A stretch of 59,879 nucleotides of DNA from Erysipelotrichaceae bacterium (GCA_017473265.1 JAFULQ010000007.1:1-59879), one strand, 5' to 3'. Positions 6,441 to 16,345 are shown, numbered from the stretch's first letter. The notes: generated from the sequence alone by a model not told the origin. Numbers and translations are program-made.

Positions 6441-8318
6441 ATGAAAATTAAGAAAATATTAATTCTAATATGTATTAGTATTCTTTTATTACTATCCCTT
6501 TTTCAACCATTAAGAGCCTATGAAGAATTCTACTTTGACGAATACTCTATTGAACTCGATGTAAAAGAAAATGGAGAAATCCATGTAAAAGAAACCTTTG
6601 ATACCAATTTCACTGGTGCTTTACATGGTATCTATATTGATATTCCTGCCGCATATGAAATGATGTGGGAAGATGGTAGTATTAAAGACTATTACTTTCC
6701 TATCACTGATGTTAAAGTCAATTCTAATCATGATTATTTAATTGAGAACTATACAGATGGTGTGCAAATTCGTTTAGGTAGTGAATATTATTATGCTTCT
6801 ACTAATGAAGTGTATAGTATTGAATATGTTCTTCACACAAAAGATTTAGATTTAGATGGCAGACAAATGCTCTTCTATAATTTAATTTCAAAGAATTGGG
6901 ATACGTATTTCAATAAAATCAATTTCAGAATTCATTTACCAAAAGAAATTGATGAGAATACTATTGTATTTGATACACCAGAAGGCATTGTTAAAGAAAG
7001 CAATGATATTTTCACATATACCTATAGAGGCAATACTATTGCTGGTTCTTATAATAAACAATTAGCTGAAAATAATGCCATTACTTTATGGATTGAATTA
7101 CCGAATGGTTATTTTAACTTCCCAAATGTGGATATATATAACTATATTGCTTTAGGTATTTCTATCCTATTTACAGCTATTATTGCTCTAATCTTTATTA
7201 AAAAAGGAAAAGATGAACCACTAATTCCAGTTATCGAATTTACTGCCCCAGAAGATTTAAATAGTGCAGAAGTTGGATATGTAATTGATGGAGTTTGTGA
7301 TAATCGTGATGTTGTGTCTTTAATTCTTTATTGGGCACAAAAAGGTTATTTAACGATTGAAGATAATGAACAAACCAATGAACTTATTTTCCATAAATTA
7401 ACCAATATACCAGATACAGAAAACGTGTATGAAAAACACATGTTTACAAAATTATTTGCGACTAGTGATTCTGTCACAACTGATTCTTTAAAAGGAACAT
7501 TCTATCAAACTATTCAGGCAACCATTGAAAAAGTAGGACAAAAATTTAGCACTAAAGATAAACGCATTTATCAATCCAAAGCCTTACAAGTATTTACTTG
7601 TTTAGTTGCTGGCTTCCCACTAGCTCTCGCAACTGCTATACAATTATATGCTCAAATACTTGCTATTGATTTGGCGATGATTGTTTTTGGAATATACGTT
7701 ACAGTAATTGCGACACTAACAGCTATCTTAATTTACTGTTTCAATCGTTGGTATTCTTCAAGTACAGGAAGCAAAATTGCTTCAATTGCGATTGTAAGTA
7801 TTGTTACCATTCTTATTGTATTGATTAGTTACTTTATCTTTAAATCTATGATTCCAGTTCCATTATTAATTGTACAAGTACTGTTATGCGTAGCTATTAT
7901 GTTAATGAGTGCGAACATGAGACAAAGAAGTAAATATGGTAATGAATTACTAGGTCGAGTTGTAGGATTACGTGATTTTATTCTTACAGCTGAAAAAGAT
8001 CGTTTAGACATGTTAGTAAAAGAAAATCCAACCATTTTCTATGATATCTTACCTTATGCTTATGCATTTGGTATTACCGATGTATGGAGTGAACACTTCA
8101 AAGACATAGAATTAGAACCATGTACCTGGTATACCTACTATGGTACAGACTATAATTTCTACCGTCTAACAAGAAGAATGAGCACGTCTATGAACCAATT
8201 CCAAAGCGCTGCTACCTATATACCAGAAACCGAAAAATCCAGTGGGGGATTTAGTGGTGGTTCTGGCGGAGGATTCTCTGGAGGCGGATTTGGTGGCTCT
8301 GGCGGAGGCGGCTGGTAA
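6441..8318 (+). CDS. DUF2207 membrane protein with glycine-rich tail
   Basis: 625 residues. A signal peptide (to about LFQPLRA) is followed by an extracytoplasmic beta-rich DUF2207 domain (EYSIELDVKENGEIHVKETF), a membrane helix near 230-252, a cytoplasmic region, two to three more helices around 385-485, and a C-terminal tail made almost only of Gly, Ser and Phe ending in GGGGW. Such tails are typical of this family. It pairs with LemA and probably works in the same envelope process, the nature of which is unknown. The start has AAGGAGG at the usual distance. Confidence 0.88.
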   Translation: MKIKKILILICISILLLLSLFQPLRAYEEFYFDEYSIELDVKENGEIHVKETFDTNFTGALHGIYIDIPAAYEMMWEDGSIKDYYFPITDVKVNSNHDYLIENYTDGVQIRLGSEYYYASTNEVYSIEYVLHTKDLDLDGRQMLFYNLISKNWDTYFNKINFRIHLPKEIDENTIVFDTPEGIVKESNDIFTYTYRGNTIAGSYNKQLAENNAITLWIELPNGYFNFPNVDIYNYIALGISILFTAIIALIFIKKGKDEPLIPVIEFTAPEDLNSAEVGYVIDGVCDNRDVVSLILYWAQKGYLTIEDNEQTNELIFHKLTNIPDTENVYEKHMFTKLFATSDSVTTDSLKGTFYQTIQATIEKVGQKFSTKDKRIYQSKALQVFTCLVAGFPLALATAIQLYAQILAIDLAMIVFGIYVTVIATLTAILIYCFNRWYSSSTGSKIASIAIVSIVTILIVLISYFIFKSMIPVPLLIVQVLLCVAIMLMSANMRQRSKYGNELLGRVVGLRDFILTAEKDRLDMLVKENPTIFYDILPYAYAFGITDVWSEHFKDIELEPCTWYTYYGTDYNFYRLTRRMSTSMNQFQSAATYIPETEKSSGGFSGGSGGGFSGGGFGGSGGGGW

Positions 8319-8325
8319 AACATAC

Positions 8326-8352
8326 AAAAAGTCACTATTCAGTGACTTTTTT
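8326..8352. terminator. Bidirectional terminator
   Basis: AAAAAGTCACT (8326-8336), ATTC loop, AGTGACTTTTTT. It ends the DUF2207 transcript. Its right part overlaps the stop of the small minus-strand gene, whose transcript it could also end. Confidence 0.85.
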
Positions 8353-8475
8353 CTTTTGACTCATTAAGTCCAATTTTTCTGTTTCGTTTAAATACCCATA
8401 TTTTTCAAACACATTCAAATCATTATCTGAACACCTATTTGATAAATACAAGAAACGAATGGTTTCTTTCATCAT
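8335..8475 (-). CDS. Small hypothetical protein, 46 residues
   Basis: The minus strand has ATG ATG (from 8475) behind AAGGAAG and an open frame of 46 codons ending inside the terminator hairpin. The product starts MMKETIRFLYLSNRC and continues with a short charged helix ending in KKKVTE, which looks like real protein and not random AT-rich translation. It fills a gap of more than 300 bases between convergent and divergent neighbours. No family is recognised. Confidence 0.5.
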   Translation of the reverse strand: MMKETIRFLYLSNRCSDNDLNVFEKYGYLNETEKLDLMSQKKKVTE

Positions 8476-8581
8476 ACTTTCGCTTCCTTTATACCACACT
8501 ACTTATGGATACTTCTATTATATGGGAACACTAACCATAATCCTGTCGCTATTTGTCGAACATATACAATAATATTTCTTG

Positions 8582-8610
8582 TTGTATTTACAAAAGGTAT
8601 TTGCTATAAT
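8582..8610 (+). promoter_or_regulatory. Promoter of secG-rnr-smpB
   Basis: TTGTAT (8582-8587), 17-base spacer, TATAAT (8605-8610) with an upstream TG (8602-8603) giving an extended -10. It is about 30 bases before the secG start. Confidence 0.75.
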
Positions 8611-8645
8611 GTTAGGGCGTATAGAATCAGAGAGGAGTGTATCCC

Positions 8646-8870
8646 ATGTTAGACATTATCTTATTGATCGTGGCTATTCTTATCATTTTACTAACATTAT
8701 TACAAAGTGGTAAATCTGAAGGTATGAGTGGTGCTTTCACAGGTGGAAGTGGACTTAACCTATTTACTAACGTTAAAGAACGTGGACCAGAAAAAATTAT
8801 TGCAAATGCTACTTTAGTTTTAGGTTTCGTATTCTTTGCTTTAGTTATTGCTATTAACTTAGTACACTAG
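8646..8870 (+). CDS. secG: Preprotein translocase subunit SecG
   Basis: 74 residues: two membrane helices (about 2-20 and 53-72) around the conserved loop LLQSGKSEGMSGAFTGGSG. SecG is the small accessory subunit of the SecYEG channel. The ATG at 8646 is preferred because GAGAGGAG lies nine bases before it; an in-frame GTG at 8637 abuts the ribosome site. It leads the conserved secG-rnr-smpB cluster. Confidence 0.93.
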   Translation: MLDIILLIVAILIILLTLLQSGKSEGMSGAFTGGSGLNLFTNVKERGPEKIIANATLVLGFVFFALVIAINLVH

Positions 8871-8888
8871 TAATTCGTAGAAAAAGAT

Positions 8889-8915
8889 AAAAGGTCATGA
8901 TTGACCTTTTTATTT
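8889..8915 (+). terminator. Hairpin between secG and rnr
   Basis: AAAAGGTCA (8889-8897), TGAT loop, TGACCTTTT and a T-rich tail. It probably reduces transcription into rnr, whose ribosome site follows at once. Confidence 0.7.
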
Positions 8916-8936
8916 TTGTGCAAAGGAGGAATTTTT

Positions 8937-11075
8937 ATGAAACAAAAAATTCTAGACATATTAGCGATTCAAAAGAAAGCTGTATCTTACAGTTATTTAA
9001 AAGAAGAACTACATATTGAAACAAAAGAAGACTTTACTCTATTTATGAAAACCATCAACCAATGTATTGATGATTTAGAAATAGTAGAAACAGACCAACA
9101 CGAATTGGTACTTTTAGAATACTCTAACTTACTAAAAGGTATTCTACGCATCAACCGTAAAGGCTTTGGCTTTGTAGATGGAGAAGAACAAAGCGTCTAT
9201 ATTCATGAACGCAACTTACACGGTGCCTTAGATGAAGATGAAGTATTAGCTAAAGTATGGACCAATAAAGACGGTTCTGTAGAAGGTAGCGTATATAAGA
9301 TTGTTAAAAATAAACTAAAGAATATTGTAGGTAATATTCGCAAACGTAACAATCGTTTAACCTTCATTCCAGATAGCGAAACAATTACACATCCAATTAA
9401 GATTACCAATATGAATGACTTACCATTAGTCGATGGTCATAAAGTCATTTGTAAAATCCTAAGTTACGGTTCTGTTTTAACTTGTGAAATTGAACAAATC
9501 ATTGGACATATTAATGATCCAGGTGTAGATATTCAAGGTATCTTATTAGCTCATGATATTCAAGCAGAATTCCCAAGTGAAGTGATTCGCCAAGCAAAAT
9601 CATTAACGAAACAAATTAGTGATGATGAAAGAGCCAAACGCAAAGACTTAACAAGAAGAATTATTATTACTATTGATGGTGATGATGCGAAAGACTTAGA
9701 TGATGCCATTAGTATCAAACGCTTAAAAGATGGTGCCTTTAGATTAGGTGTACACATTGCAGATGTATCTCATTATGTACAAGCCAATACTCCATTAGAC
9801 AAAGAAGCCTATAATCGTTCAACATCTGTCTATGTTGTTGATAGAGTTGTACCAATGTTACCACATATCTTATCTAATGATATTTGTTCATTACAACCAA
9901 AAGAAGAACGTTTAACCATTACTTGTGAGATGGACATTGATAAAGATGGAAATGTTTTTAATTATCAACTATTCCCATCTATCATTCGTTCTACAGAACG
10001 TATGACCTATAACAATGTAAATCGCATCTTAGCAGGTGATTATCGTTTAATTACTAAATATAAACATATTTATGATTCCATCATTGCTATGGCACAATTA
10101 TCAGAAATCATTCGCAATAAACGCGAAGGCAATGGAAGTATTGATTTTGAAAAACCAGAAGCAATTATTGAATTAAATGAACAAGGAAAGATTTCGGATA
10201 TTCGTGTACGCGAACGCCATTATGCTGAAAAAATGATTGAAGACTTCATGGTAACCGCTAATGAATGCGTAGCTAAACATATGAAATGGTTAGAATACCC
10301 ATGCTTATATCGTATCCATGAACAACCATCTCTAAAGAAAATGAGAGAATTTGTTCGCATTGCGAAAATCATGGGCTATACATGGAATGGTGGCATTCAA
10401 AGTGTATATCCAAAACAATTCCAAGAATTATTAAACGAAAGTCGTAATACCGATGCTTATCCTATTTTATCTACAACCATGTTACGTAGTATGTCAAAAG
10501 CAAAATATGATAAAACATGTGTCGGTCACTTTGGTCTTGCATTAAACGAATATTTACACTTTACTTCACCAATTCGTAGATATCCTGACTTAATTGTACA
10601 TAGAATGCTAAGAAAATATGGATTTGAACAATGCATTGACACAGAACAATTAGAACATGATATACTACTACTTGAAGACATGGCTGAACAAACTTCCTAT
10701 CAAGAACGTAATGCCGTTGATGCAGAACGTGAAGTAGAAGATATGAAAAAAGCAGAATACATGGAAACACAAGTTGGTAAAATCTTTAATGGTATCATTA
10801 GTGGAATTACAAACTTTGGTGTATTCGTAGAACTACCAAATACCATTGAAGGATTGGTACATGTTAGTGAAATGCATGATGACCACTACAACTTCTCACA
10901 AGAAGCCTATGCTATGATTGGTCAAAGAACACATAAAATGTATCGCATTGGACAAAAAGTAAAAGTTAAATGTATCAAAGCAAGTCGTTTCACTCAAAGT
11001 GTTGACTTCGCTTTTGTAGAAAAGGAGAGAGGACATGGAAAAGGTTATCGCCGTAAACCGAAAGGCAAGGCATGA
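8937..11075 (+). CDS. rnr: Ribonuclease R (3'-5' exoribonuclease)
   Basis: 712 residues. Order of domains: N-terminal winged-helix-like segment, cold-shock domains with RKGFGFVDGEEQSVYIHERNL, the RNB catalytic domain with DGDDAKDLDDAIS metal-binding aspartates (about 240-252), and a C-terminal S1 domain (GIISGITNFGVFVELPNTIEGLVHV) with a basic end. It degrades structured RNA and, in many bacteria, non-stop mRNA released by trans-translation, which fits the neighbouring smpB and ssrA. The start at 8937 has CAAAGGAGG; the upstream part of the open frame lies in the terminator. Confidence 0.95.
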   Translation: MKQKILDILAIQKKAVSYSYLKEELHIETKEDFTLFMKTINQCIDDLEIVETDQHELVLLEYSNLLKGILRINRKGFGFVDGEEQSVYIHERNLHGALDEDEVLAKVWTNKDGSVEGSVYKIVKNKLKNIVGNIRKRNNRLTFIPDSETITHPIKITNMNDLPLVDGHKVICKILSYGSVLTCEIEQIIGHINDPGVDIQGILLAHDIQAEFPSEVIRQAKSLTKQISDDERAKRKDLTRRIIITIDGDDAKDLDDAISIKRLKDGAFRLGVHIADVSHYVQANTPLDKEAYNRSTSVYVVDRVVPMLPHILSNDICSLQPKEERLTITCEMDIDKDGNVFNYQLFPSIIRSTERMTYNNVNRILAGDYRLITKYKHIYDSIIAMAQLSEIIRNKREGNGSIDFEKPEAIIELNEQGKISDIRVRERHYAEKMIEDFMVTANECVAKHMKWLEYPCLYRIHEQPSLKKMREFVRIAKIMGYTWNGGIQSVYPKQFQELLNESRNTDAYPILSTTMLRSMSKAKYDKTCVGHFGLALNEYLHFTSPIRRYPDLIVHRMLRKYGFEQCIDTEQLEHDILLLEDMAEQTSYQERNAVDAEREVEDMKKAEYMETQVGKIFNGIISGITNFGVFVELPNTIEGLVHVSEMHDDHYNFSQEAYAMIGQRTHKMYRIGQKVKVKCIKASRFTQSVDFAFVEKERGHGKGYRRKPKGKA

Positions 11076-11484
11076 TTATTTCTTAGAAGAATTTATTGAA
11101 GCTGGAATGGTTTTAACAGGAACAGAAATTAAATCCATTCGTAAAGGTAAAGTACAATTCAAAGATGCCTATATTGATTTCATTGATAATGAAGCCTATA
11201 TTCGTGATATGCACATTGCGGCATATGATCATGGAAACATCTTTAACCATGAAGAAACTAGACTTCGTAAATTATTATTACATCGTTTAGAAATTCGTAG
11301 ACTTTCTCAAAAAGTAAAAATTAAAGGTTACACAATTGTACCGACTCGTTTATATTTAAAAGATGGTCGTGCAAAATTGGAAATCGCTCTAGCAAAAGGT
11401 AAAGAATTACACGACAAACGTAATACTTTAAAAGAAAGAGACGCTCAAAGAGAAATCGAAAAAGCAATGAAAGTTAGATACTAA
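11035..11484 (+). CDS. smpB: SsrA-binding protein SmpB
   Basis: 149 residues, full length. Conserved features are NRKARHDYFLEEFIEAGMVLTGTEIKSIR at the start of the OB-fold, the GKELHDKR segment, and a basic C-terminal tail for entry into the ribosomal mRNA channel. SmpB binds tmRNA and delivers it to stalled ribosomes. Its start overlaps the last 41 bases of rnr in another frame and has GAGAGGAC upstream, so translation of the two is probably coupled. Confidence 0.96.
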   Translation: MEKVIAVNRKARHDYFLEEFIEAGMVLTGTEIKSIRKGKVQFKDAYIDFIDNEAYIRDMHIAAYDHGNIFNHEETRLRKLLLHRLEIRRLSQKVKIKGYTIVPTRLYLKDGRAKLEIALAKGKELHDKRNTLKERDAQREIEKAMKVRY

Positions 11485-11516
11485 AAAAGTTGTTGGAACT
11501 ATCTCCAACAACTTTT
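11485..11516. terminator. Bidirectional terminator smpB / M42 peptidase
   Basis: AAAAGTTGTTGGA (11485-11497) and its exact complement TCCAACAACTTTT (11504-11516) with a 6-base loop between convergent genes. Confidence 0.85.
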
Positions 11517-11517
11517 C

Positions 11518-12555
11518 TTATTTATAGGGATTTAAATCAAACTCTTCATCTAAATCAACTAAGAAATTCGCAATCAAATCAACGCAATCCTCAATATCCT
11601 TCAAACTTCCTACTTCACTAGGAGAATGCATATAACGTAAAGGAATCGATACTAATGCAAAAGGAACACCAGCACCTGTTCTATATAAAGAATCACCATC
11701 AGTATATGTATTTCCACCAGTACCTTCCCATTGAATATTGATATTATGCTTCTTAGCTGTTTCTGCTAATAAATCATTTAATTCTCTATTAATTGTAGAA
11801 CCATGACATAATACAGGACCACCATTCAACTTAATATCACCATAAACTTGTCCTGCACCAATACCATCACTAGCATACGTAACATCCACAATAATAGCAC
11901 AATCTGGTTTTTCATTAGCACCAGCATAAAAAGCACCGCGACCACTCGTTTCTTCACCTACTGTTGTTACTGCTACTACATCCACTTTAGCACTCATCTC
12001 TTTAGCTTTTTTCATAGCTTCAATAACAATATACGCACCAATACGATCATCCATAGCACGCGCAGTAATACAATTATTTAATAGTGGACGAGCATCTGTA
12101 TCTAAGATGACGTAATCACCATGAGAAACGATTGACATCGCCTCTTCTTTAGAAGTAGCCCCAATATCAATCCACAAATCGTCACAAGAAACATCTTTAT
12201 TTTTAAGTAAATCATCAGATACACCAACAGCACCATAGACAATACCATTCTTCGTAAGAATACGTACCTTTTGACCAAAATATGTTGGAACACGAACCCC
12301 ACCTGAACGAATCACTTTTAAACAACCTTCACTAGTAAAATTCACAACCATCAATGAAATTTCATCAATATGTCCACATAACATAACTTTTTTATCACCA
12401 GCAGAAACATATTTAGCATAGACATTTCCAGTCACATCTGTATCCACAATATCCGCAAATGTTTGTGTATATTCCATTACTTTCTTTTGTAAAGTAAATT
12501 CATCACCACTTGGAGAAGCAGTACTCAACATATCAAATAAAAACTCTTTATTCAT
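11518..12555 (-). CDS. M42 family metallo-aminopeptidase
   Basis: 345 residues, normal for the M42 glutamyl/deblocking aminopeptidase family (PepA/FrvX/YsdC). Metal and catalytic motifs visible: LCGHIDE, the bridging aspartate in TARAMDDRIG, GEETSGRGA with paired glutamates, and DVTYASDG. These cytosolic dodecameric enzymes trim peptides. The ATG at 12555 has AGGTG upstream; a GTG at 12564 is less likely. It overlaps the end of the acetyltransferase gene by 8 bases and closes that small operon. Confidence 0.9.
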   Translation of the reverse strand: MNKEFLFDMLSTASPSGDEFTLQKKVMEYTQTFADIVDTDVTGNVYAKYVSAGDKKVMLCGHIDEISLMVVNFTSEGCLKVIRSGGVRVPTYFGQKVRILTKNGIVYGAVGVSDDLLKNKDVSCDDLWIDIGATSKEEAMSIVSHGDYVILDTDARPLLNNCITARAMDDRIGAYIVIEAMKKAKEMSAKVDVVAVTTVGEETSGRGAFYAGANEKPDCAIIVDVTYASDGIGAGQVYGDIKLNGGPVLCHGSTINRELNDLLAETAKKHNINIQWEGTGGNTYTDGDSLYRTGAGVPFALVSIPLRYMHSPSEVGSLKDIEDCVDLIANFLVDLDEEFDLNPYK

Positions 12556-13132
12556 TACAATCACCTACTTCAATTTTATCCTTTTCAGTAATCTCTCTAA
12601 CAACCCTACACGGATTCCCATACGCAACTACATTAGCAGGAATATCTTTTGTTACTAAACTTTTAGCCCCAATCACACTACCTTTACCAATGGTAACTCC
12701 AGGTAGTATGGTAACATCCGCACCAATCCAAACATTATCTTCAATAACAATTGGTTTCGCAATCTCATATCCTAGATTACGATCACTAGCTAGCAATGGA
12801 TGATTACCGGTATAAAATCCACAATTAGGACCAATAAAACAATGATTACCAATCGTAATCGTTCCACCATCCATAAAATATGCATTATGATTCACAAAGG
12901 TATCATCACCAATCGAAGTATACATACCATAATCAACATATATCGGAGCTAACAATGTAATGCGTTTTCCTAAATTAGGAAATAACTCCTTTAAAATCTC
13001 ATCTTTTCTTTTATGATCAGATGGTTGGGTATGATTATATGCAAAACACAAATCATCAGCACTTTCACGAAGCTTTACCAATTCCTCATCAAAATTCGCA
13101 TCATACCACTTATTCATTGGAACTTGTTTCAT
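12548..13132 (-). CDS. Maltose/galactoside O-acetyltransferase-like protein (left-handed beta-helix)
   Basis: 194 residues. An N-terminal helical cap (KWYDANFDEELVKLRESADDLCFAYN) matches the Maa domain, followed by hexapeptide repeats ending in VWIGADVTILPGVTIGKGSVIGAKSLVTKDIPANVVAYGNPCRVVREI. Such enzymes use acetyl-CoA to acetylate sugars, classically maltose, glucose or galactosides. The exact sugar cannot be read from sequence. It follows manA by one base and overlaps the peptidase gene. Confidence 0.88.
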   Translation of the reverse strand: MKQVPMNKWYDANFDEELVKLRESADDLCFAYNHTQPSDHKRKDEILKELFPNLGKRITLLAPIYVDYGMYTSIGDDTFVNHNAYFMDGGTITIGNHCFIGPNCGFYTGNHPLLASDRNLGYEIAKPIVIEDNVWIGADVTILPGVTIGKGSVIGAKSLVTKDIPANVVAYGNPCRVVREITEKDKIEVGDCNE

Positions 13133-13133
13133 T

Positions 13134-14090
13134 CTATACTCTACTTACCATTACTTCTACATTACCTAAAACAGTAATTTCACCCTTTTGAGCAGGCACA
13201 AAGTAACTTTCACCTTGTTTAATTTCATACTCAACACCATCTGCAACTAATGTACCATTACCACAAACAGCAATTAAGTTACGGAAACTATCTTCACCTA
13301 AAGGAATAATTGCTTTTTCTTTAACTTCATATAATTCTTGAACAAAATATTTACATTCAGCAATTAATGTTACTACTGCACCATCTTTTTCAACAGGTTC
13401 ACCAGCAGGTTTTGTATTAGGAACCACTTTATTTAAGTTACTAGCTTTTACACTCTTATCAATATGCAATTCACGTGGTTTACCATCCGCACCTACACGA
13501 CCATGGTCATAAATGCGATATGTTGTATTTGAGTTTTGTTGAACTTCGATAATAACTGCACCAGCACATAAAGCATGAATTGTACCCGCACCTACAAACA
13601 AAGTATCACCTTTTTTCACATATACTTTATTTAAATAATCACATAATGTGTTATTTTCAATAGAAGCTCTAAATTCATCTTCAGTCATATCTTGGTTTAA
13701 TCCATAATATAAGAACGCACCTTCATCAGCTTCTAATACATACCAAGCTTCTGTTTTACCATATTCTTTTTCTAATTCCCAGCCTAATTCATCATCTGGA
13801 TGTACTTGAATAGATAAGTGTTGTTTCGCATCCAATAATTTAGTTAAAATAGGGAAACGCTCAAAGCTTTGTGCTCTTGTACCCCATAGTGTTTTATCTT
13901 CTAATACTGTTTTTAATTCTTGACCAGCATATTCACCATTCAAAATTGTATTTGGTCCATCTGGATGACAAGATAATGCCCAAACTTCTCCTACGATTTC
14001 TTTATCTGTTTCCGCATGATATCTTTCCTTTAATTTAGTACCACCCCATACATAGTCTTTAAATGTTGGTTGAATTTTCCAAATTTGCAT
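13134..14090 (-). CDS. manA: Mannose-6-phosphate isomerase, class I
   Basis: 318 residues, the short Firmicutes type. It interconverts mannose 6-phosphate and fructose 6-phosphate in the cytoplasm. The cupin zinc site is visible in LSIQVHPDD and KTEAWYVLEA (Gln, His and Glu ligands) and in the later TIHALCAGAVIIEVQQNSNTTYRIYD with a histidine and the catalytic arginine. Start 14090 is set by GGAGG eight bases upstream; the longer frame reads into the terminator to its right. Confidence 0.94.
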   Translation of the reverse strand: MQIWKIQPTFKDYVWGGTKLKERYHAETDKEIVGEVWALSCHPDGPNTILNGEYAGQELKTVLEDKTLWGTRAQSFERFPILTKLLDAKQHLSIQVHPDDELGWELEKEYGKTEAWYVLEADEGAFLYYGLNQDMTEDEFRASIENNTLCDYLNKVYVKKGDTLFVGAGTIHALCAGAVIIEVQQNSNTTYRIYDHGRVGADGKPRELHIDKSVKASNLNKVVPNTKPAGEPVEKDGAVVTLIAECKYFVQELYEVKEKAIIPLGEDSFRNLIAVCGNGTLVADGVEYEIKQGESYFVPAQKGEITVLGNVEVMVSRV

Positions 14091-14129
14091 ATTAATTTCC
14101 TCCATTATTTTTTTATATTTTACCATATA

Positions 14130-14162
14130 AAAAAACGATATTCATTATGAATATCGTTTTTT
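14130..14162 (-). terminator. Terminator after tpiA
   Basis: CGATATTC (14136-14143), ATTAT loop, GAATATCG (14149-14156), flanked by A6 and T6. It separates pgk-tpiA from manA on the minus strand. Confidence 0.8.
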
Positions 14163-14170
14163 AATGGTAA

Positions 14171-14914
14171 CTATTTAACTGCTTCAATAATAGCTGTGAA
14201 AGAATCAACTTTTAAAGAAGCACCACCGATTAATGCACCGTCGATATCTTCGCAAGCCATGTAATCAGCGATATTTTCAGGTTTAACAGATCCACCATAT
14301 TGAACGCGTACTTTATCAGCAGCTTCATCACCATACATTACACGAATTTGGTCACGTACGATATGACAGCAGTTTTGAGCAATTTCTTTAGTAGCAGATT
14401 TACCTGTACCGATAGCCCAAATTGGTTCATAAGCGATAACCATTTTAGCTACACATTTTGGACATAAGTCTTTTAAACCAGCAGCTAATTGAGTACGGAT
14501 AACGTTTTCTGTTTCACCAGCATCGTATTGAGCTTCAGTTTCACCAATACAGAAGATTGGAGTCATTTCAGCTTCAATTAAACGTTTAACTTTTAAGTTT
14601 AATTCTTCATCATTTTCATTGAACATTTGACGACGTTCAGAATGTCCGATGATAACATGAGTTACACCAAGTTCAGCTAACATAGGAACACTAACTTCAC
14701 CTGTGTAAGCGCCATTATCTTTGTAATGGCAGTTTTCTGCAGCGATTACTAAGTTTTTAGCAGTAGCTGTAGCATCTTTTAATGCTGTAAATGGTGCACC
14801 TACACCAAATGTAGCATTATCATGAAGTACTGGTTCAATTGCTTCAATGAAAGCAACTGTTTCAGCACAAGTTTTATTCATTTTCCAGTTACCAACAATA
14901 ATAGGTTTTCTCAT
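14171..14914 (-). CDS. tpiA: Triosephosphate isomerase
   Basis: 247 residues. Active-site lysine in GNWKMNK (N11/K13), histidine in VIIGHSERRQ, glutamate in VIAYEPIWAIGTGKSAT with the flexible loop. It interconverts dihydroxyacetone phosphate and glyceraldehyde 3-phosphate. It follows pgk by 3 bases, so both are translated from one glycolytic transcript. Confidence 0.98.
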   Translation of the reverse strand: MRKPIIVGNWKMNKTCAETVAFIEAIEPVLHDNATFGVGAPFTALKDATATAKNLVIAAENCHYKDNGAYTGEVSVPMLAELGVTHVIIGHSERRQMFNENDEELNLKVKRLIEAEMTPIFCIGETEAQYDAGETENVIRTQLAAGLKDLCPKCVAKMVIAYEPIWAIGTGKSATKEIAQNCCHIVRDQIRVMYGDEAADKVRVQYGGSVKPENIADYMACEDIDGALIGGASLKVDSFTAIIEAVK

Positions 14915-14917
14915 GAC

Positions 14918-16111
14918 TTATTTCTCCTGAATAATTGCGATACCAGGTAATACTTTACCTTCCATGTATTCTAATGAAGCTCCACCACCTGTAGAAATGT
15001 GAGTGAATTTTTCTTTGTAACCTAATTTAATAGCAGCAGCAGCACTATCACCACCACCGATAACAGTTACAGCTTCAGGAAGTTCAGAAATTGCTTTACA
15101 TACAGATTCTGTACCAACAGCATATTTAGGCATTTCGAATACACCCATTGGTCCATTCCATACAACAGTCTTAGCGCCTTCTAATTCTTTCTTGAATAAT
15201 TCGATAGATTTAGGACCGATATCTAACCCCATCCAACCATCTTCGATATTACCTTCGAATACTTTAGATTCTGTTTCTTCAGAGAATGCAGTAGAAGCTA
15301 CTGTATCAACAGGAAGAATAATCTTACCATTAGCTTTTTCTAAGAATGATTTAGCTAATTCAACTTTATCAGCTTCTAATAAAGAAGTACCGACTGTATA
15401 ACCTTGAGCCACTTTGAATGTGTAAGCCATACCACCACCGATGATTACTTTATCAGCGATCTTTAATAAGTTTTCGATAACAGCAATCTTATCAGAAACT
15501 TTAGCACCACCTAAGATAGCAACCATTGGACGTTTTGGATTGTCGATTGCAGCAGATAAGTTTTCAACTTCTTTTTGTACTAAGAAACCTAAAGCACTTG
15601 GTAAAATACTAGGAATACCAACAGTAGAAGCATGAGCTCTGTGTACTGAACCGAAAGCATCAGATACGAATAATTCACCTAAAGAAGCCCAGTAAGCAGC
15701 TAATTCAGGATCATTTTTACTTTCACCTTTTTCATAACGTGTATTTTGTACTAATACGATTTCGCCATCTTTTAATGCAGCTACTTTTTCTTCTAATTCA
15801 GCACCACGAGTAACTGAACAGAATTCAACTTTAGTATCAACTAATTCAGCTAAACGAGAAGCAACTGGTGCCATGTTGTTTTTCTTCATACCAGCGTCAC
15901 GTTTTTCTGGATCTTTGTGATCAATTTTTCCTAAGTGTGACATTAAAATAATGCGTGCACCATTTTCTACTAAATAATTGATAGTAGGTAATGCTGCTTG
16001 AATACGATTGTCATTCGTAATTACTCCATCCTTCAATGGAACGTTAAAATCTACACGAACGATGACGCGTTTCCCTCTTACGTCAAGGTCCTTAACAGTT
16101 TGTTTTGCCAT
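14918..16111 (-). CDS. pgk: Phosphoglycerate kinase
   Basis: 397 residues, full length. N-terminal signature RVDFNVPL and basic patch, two Rossmann domains joined by a hinge, nucleotide-binding GGAKVSDKI and the C-terminal GGGDSAAAA...[14 protein letters not shown]. It transfers phosphate from 1,3-bisphosphoglycerate to ADP. The start has AGGAGG at the right distance. First gene of pgk-tpiA; the gap gene is separate, 8 kb away. Confidence 0.98.
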   Translation of the reverse strand: MAKQTVKDLDVRGKRVIVRVDFNVPLKDGVITNDNRIQAALPTINYLVENGARIILMSHLGKIDHKDPEKRDAGMKKNNMAPVASRLAELVDTKVEFCSVTRGAELEEKVAALKDGEIVLVQNTRYEKGESKNDPELAAYWASLGELFVSDAFGSVHRAHASTVGIPSILPSALGFLVQKEVENLSAAIDNPKRPMVAILGGAKVSDKIAVIENLLKIADKVIIGGGMAYTFKVAQGYTVGTSLLEADKVELAKSFLEKANGKIILPVDTVASTAFSEETESKVFEGNIEDGWMGLDIGPKSIELFKKELEGAKTVVWNGPMGVFEMPKYAVGTESVCKAISELPEAVTVIGGGDSAAAAIKLGYKEKFTHISTGGGASLEYMEGKVLPGIAIIQEK

Positions 16112-16138
16112 ATAATTTCCTCCTATATTTGCTTATAT

Positions 16139-16167
16139 ATTATAGCACTGTTAAACTCAATAGTAAA
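16139..16167 (-). promoter_or_regulatory. pgk promoter
   Basis: Minus-strand TATAAT (16144-16139) with TTTACT 17 bases upstream and TG in an extended -10 (GTGCTATAAT). A second TATAAT lies about 30 bases further upstream and may be a weaker tandem promoter. Confidence 0.55.
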
Positions 16168-16297
16168 TTATAGCAATCAATTTTTGTTAGTAATTTCACA
16201 TATATTAGATATTCTAAATAATGATTGCTATTTATAATCTGCAAATGGAATCATTTCCAGATAACAAATCTTTTCATTTAATAATAATTTGTTACCT

Positions 16298-16333
16298 AAA
16301 AAAGGATTATATTCATCCAAGAACATAATCCTC
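16298..16333 (-). terminator. Terminator of the ABC transporter operon
   Basis: On the minus strand GGATTAT (16331-16325) pairs with ATAATCC (16310-16304), followed by TTTTTT. A further inverted repeat TAACAAAT/ATTTGTTA (16262-16269 and 16287-16294) lies just beyond, of unknown role. The rest of the 16112-16345 gap shows nothing more. Confidence 0.7.
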
Positions 16334-16345
16334 TAAATTTGAATA

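Noticed and set aside
8221-8318. Gly-rich repeat as a separate tandem repeat element
   Set aside because: It is the normal glycine-rich tail of DUF2207 proteins, not an independent repeat.
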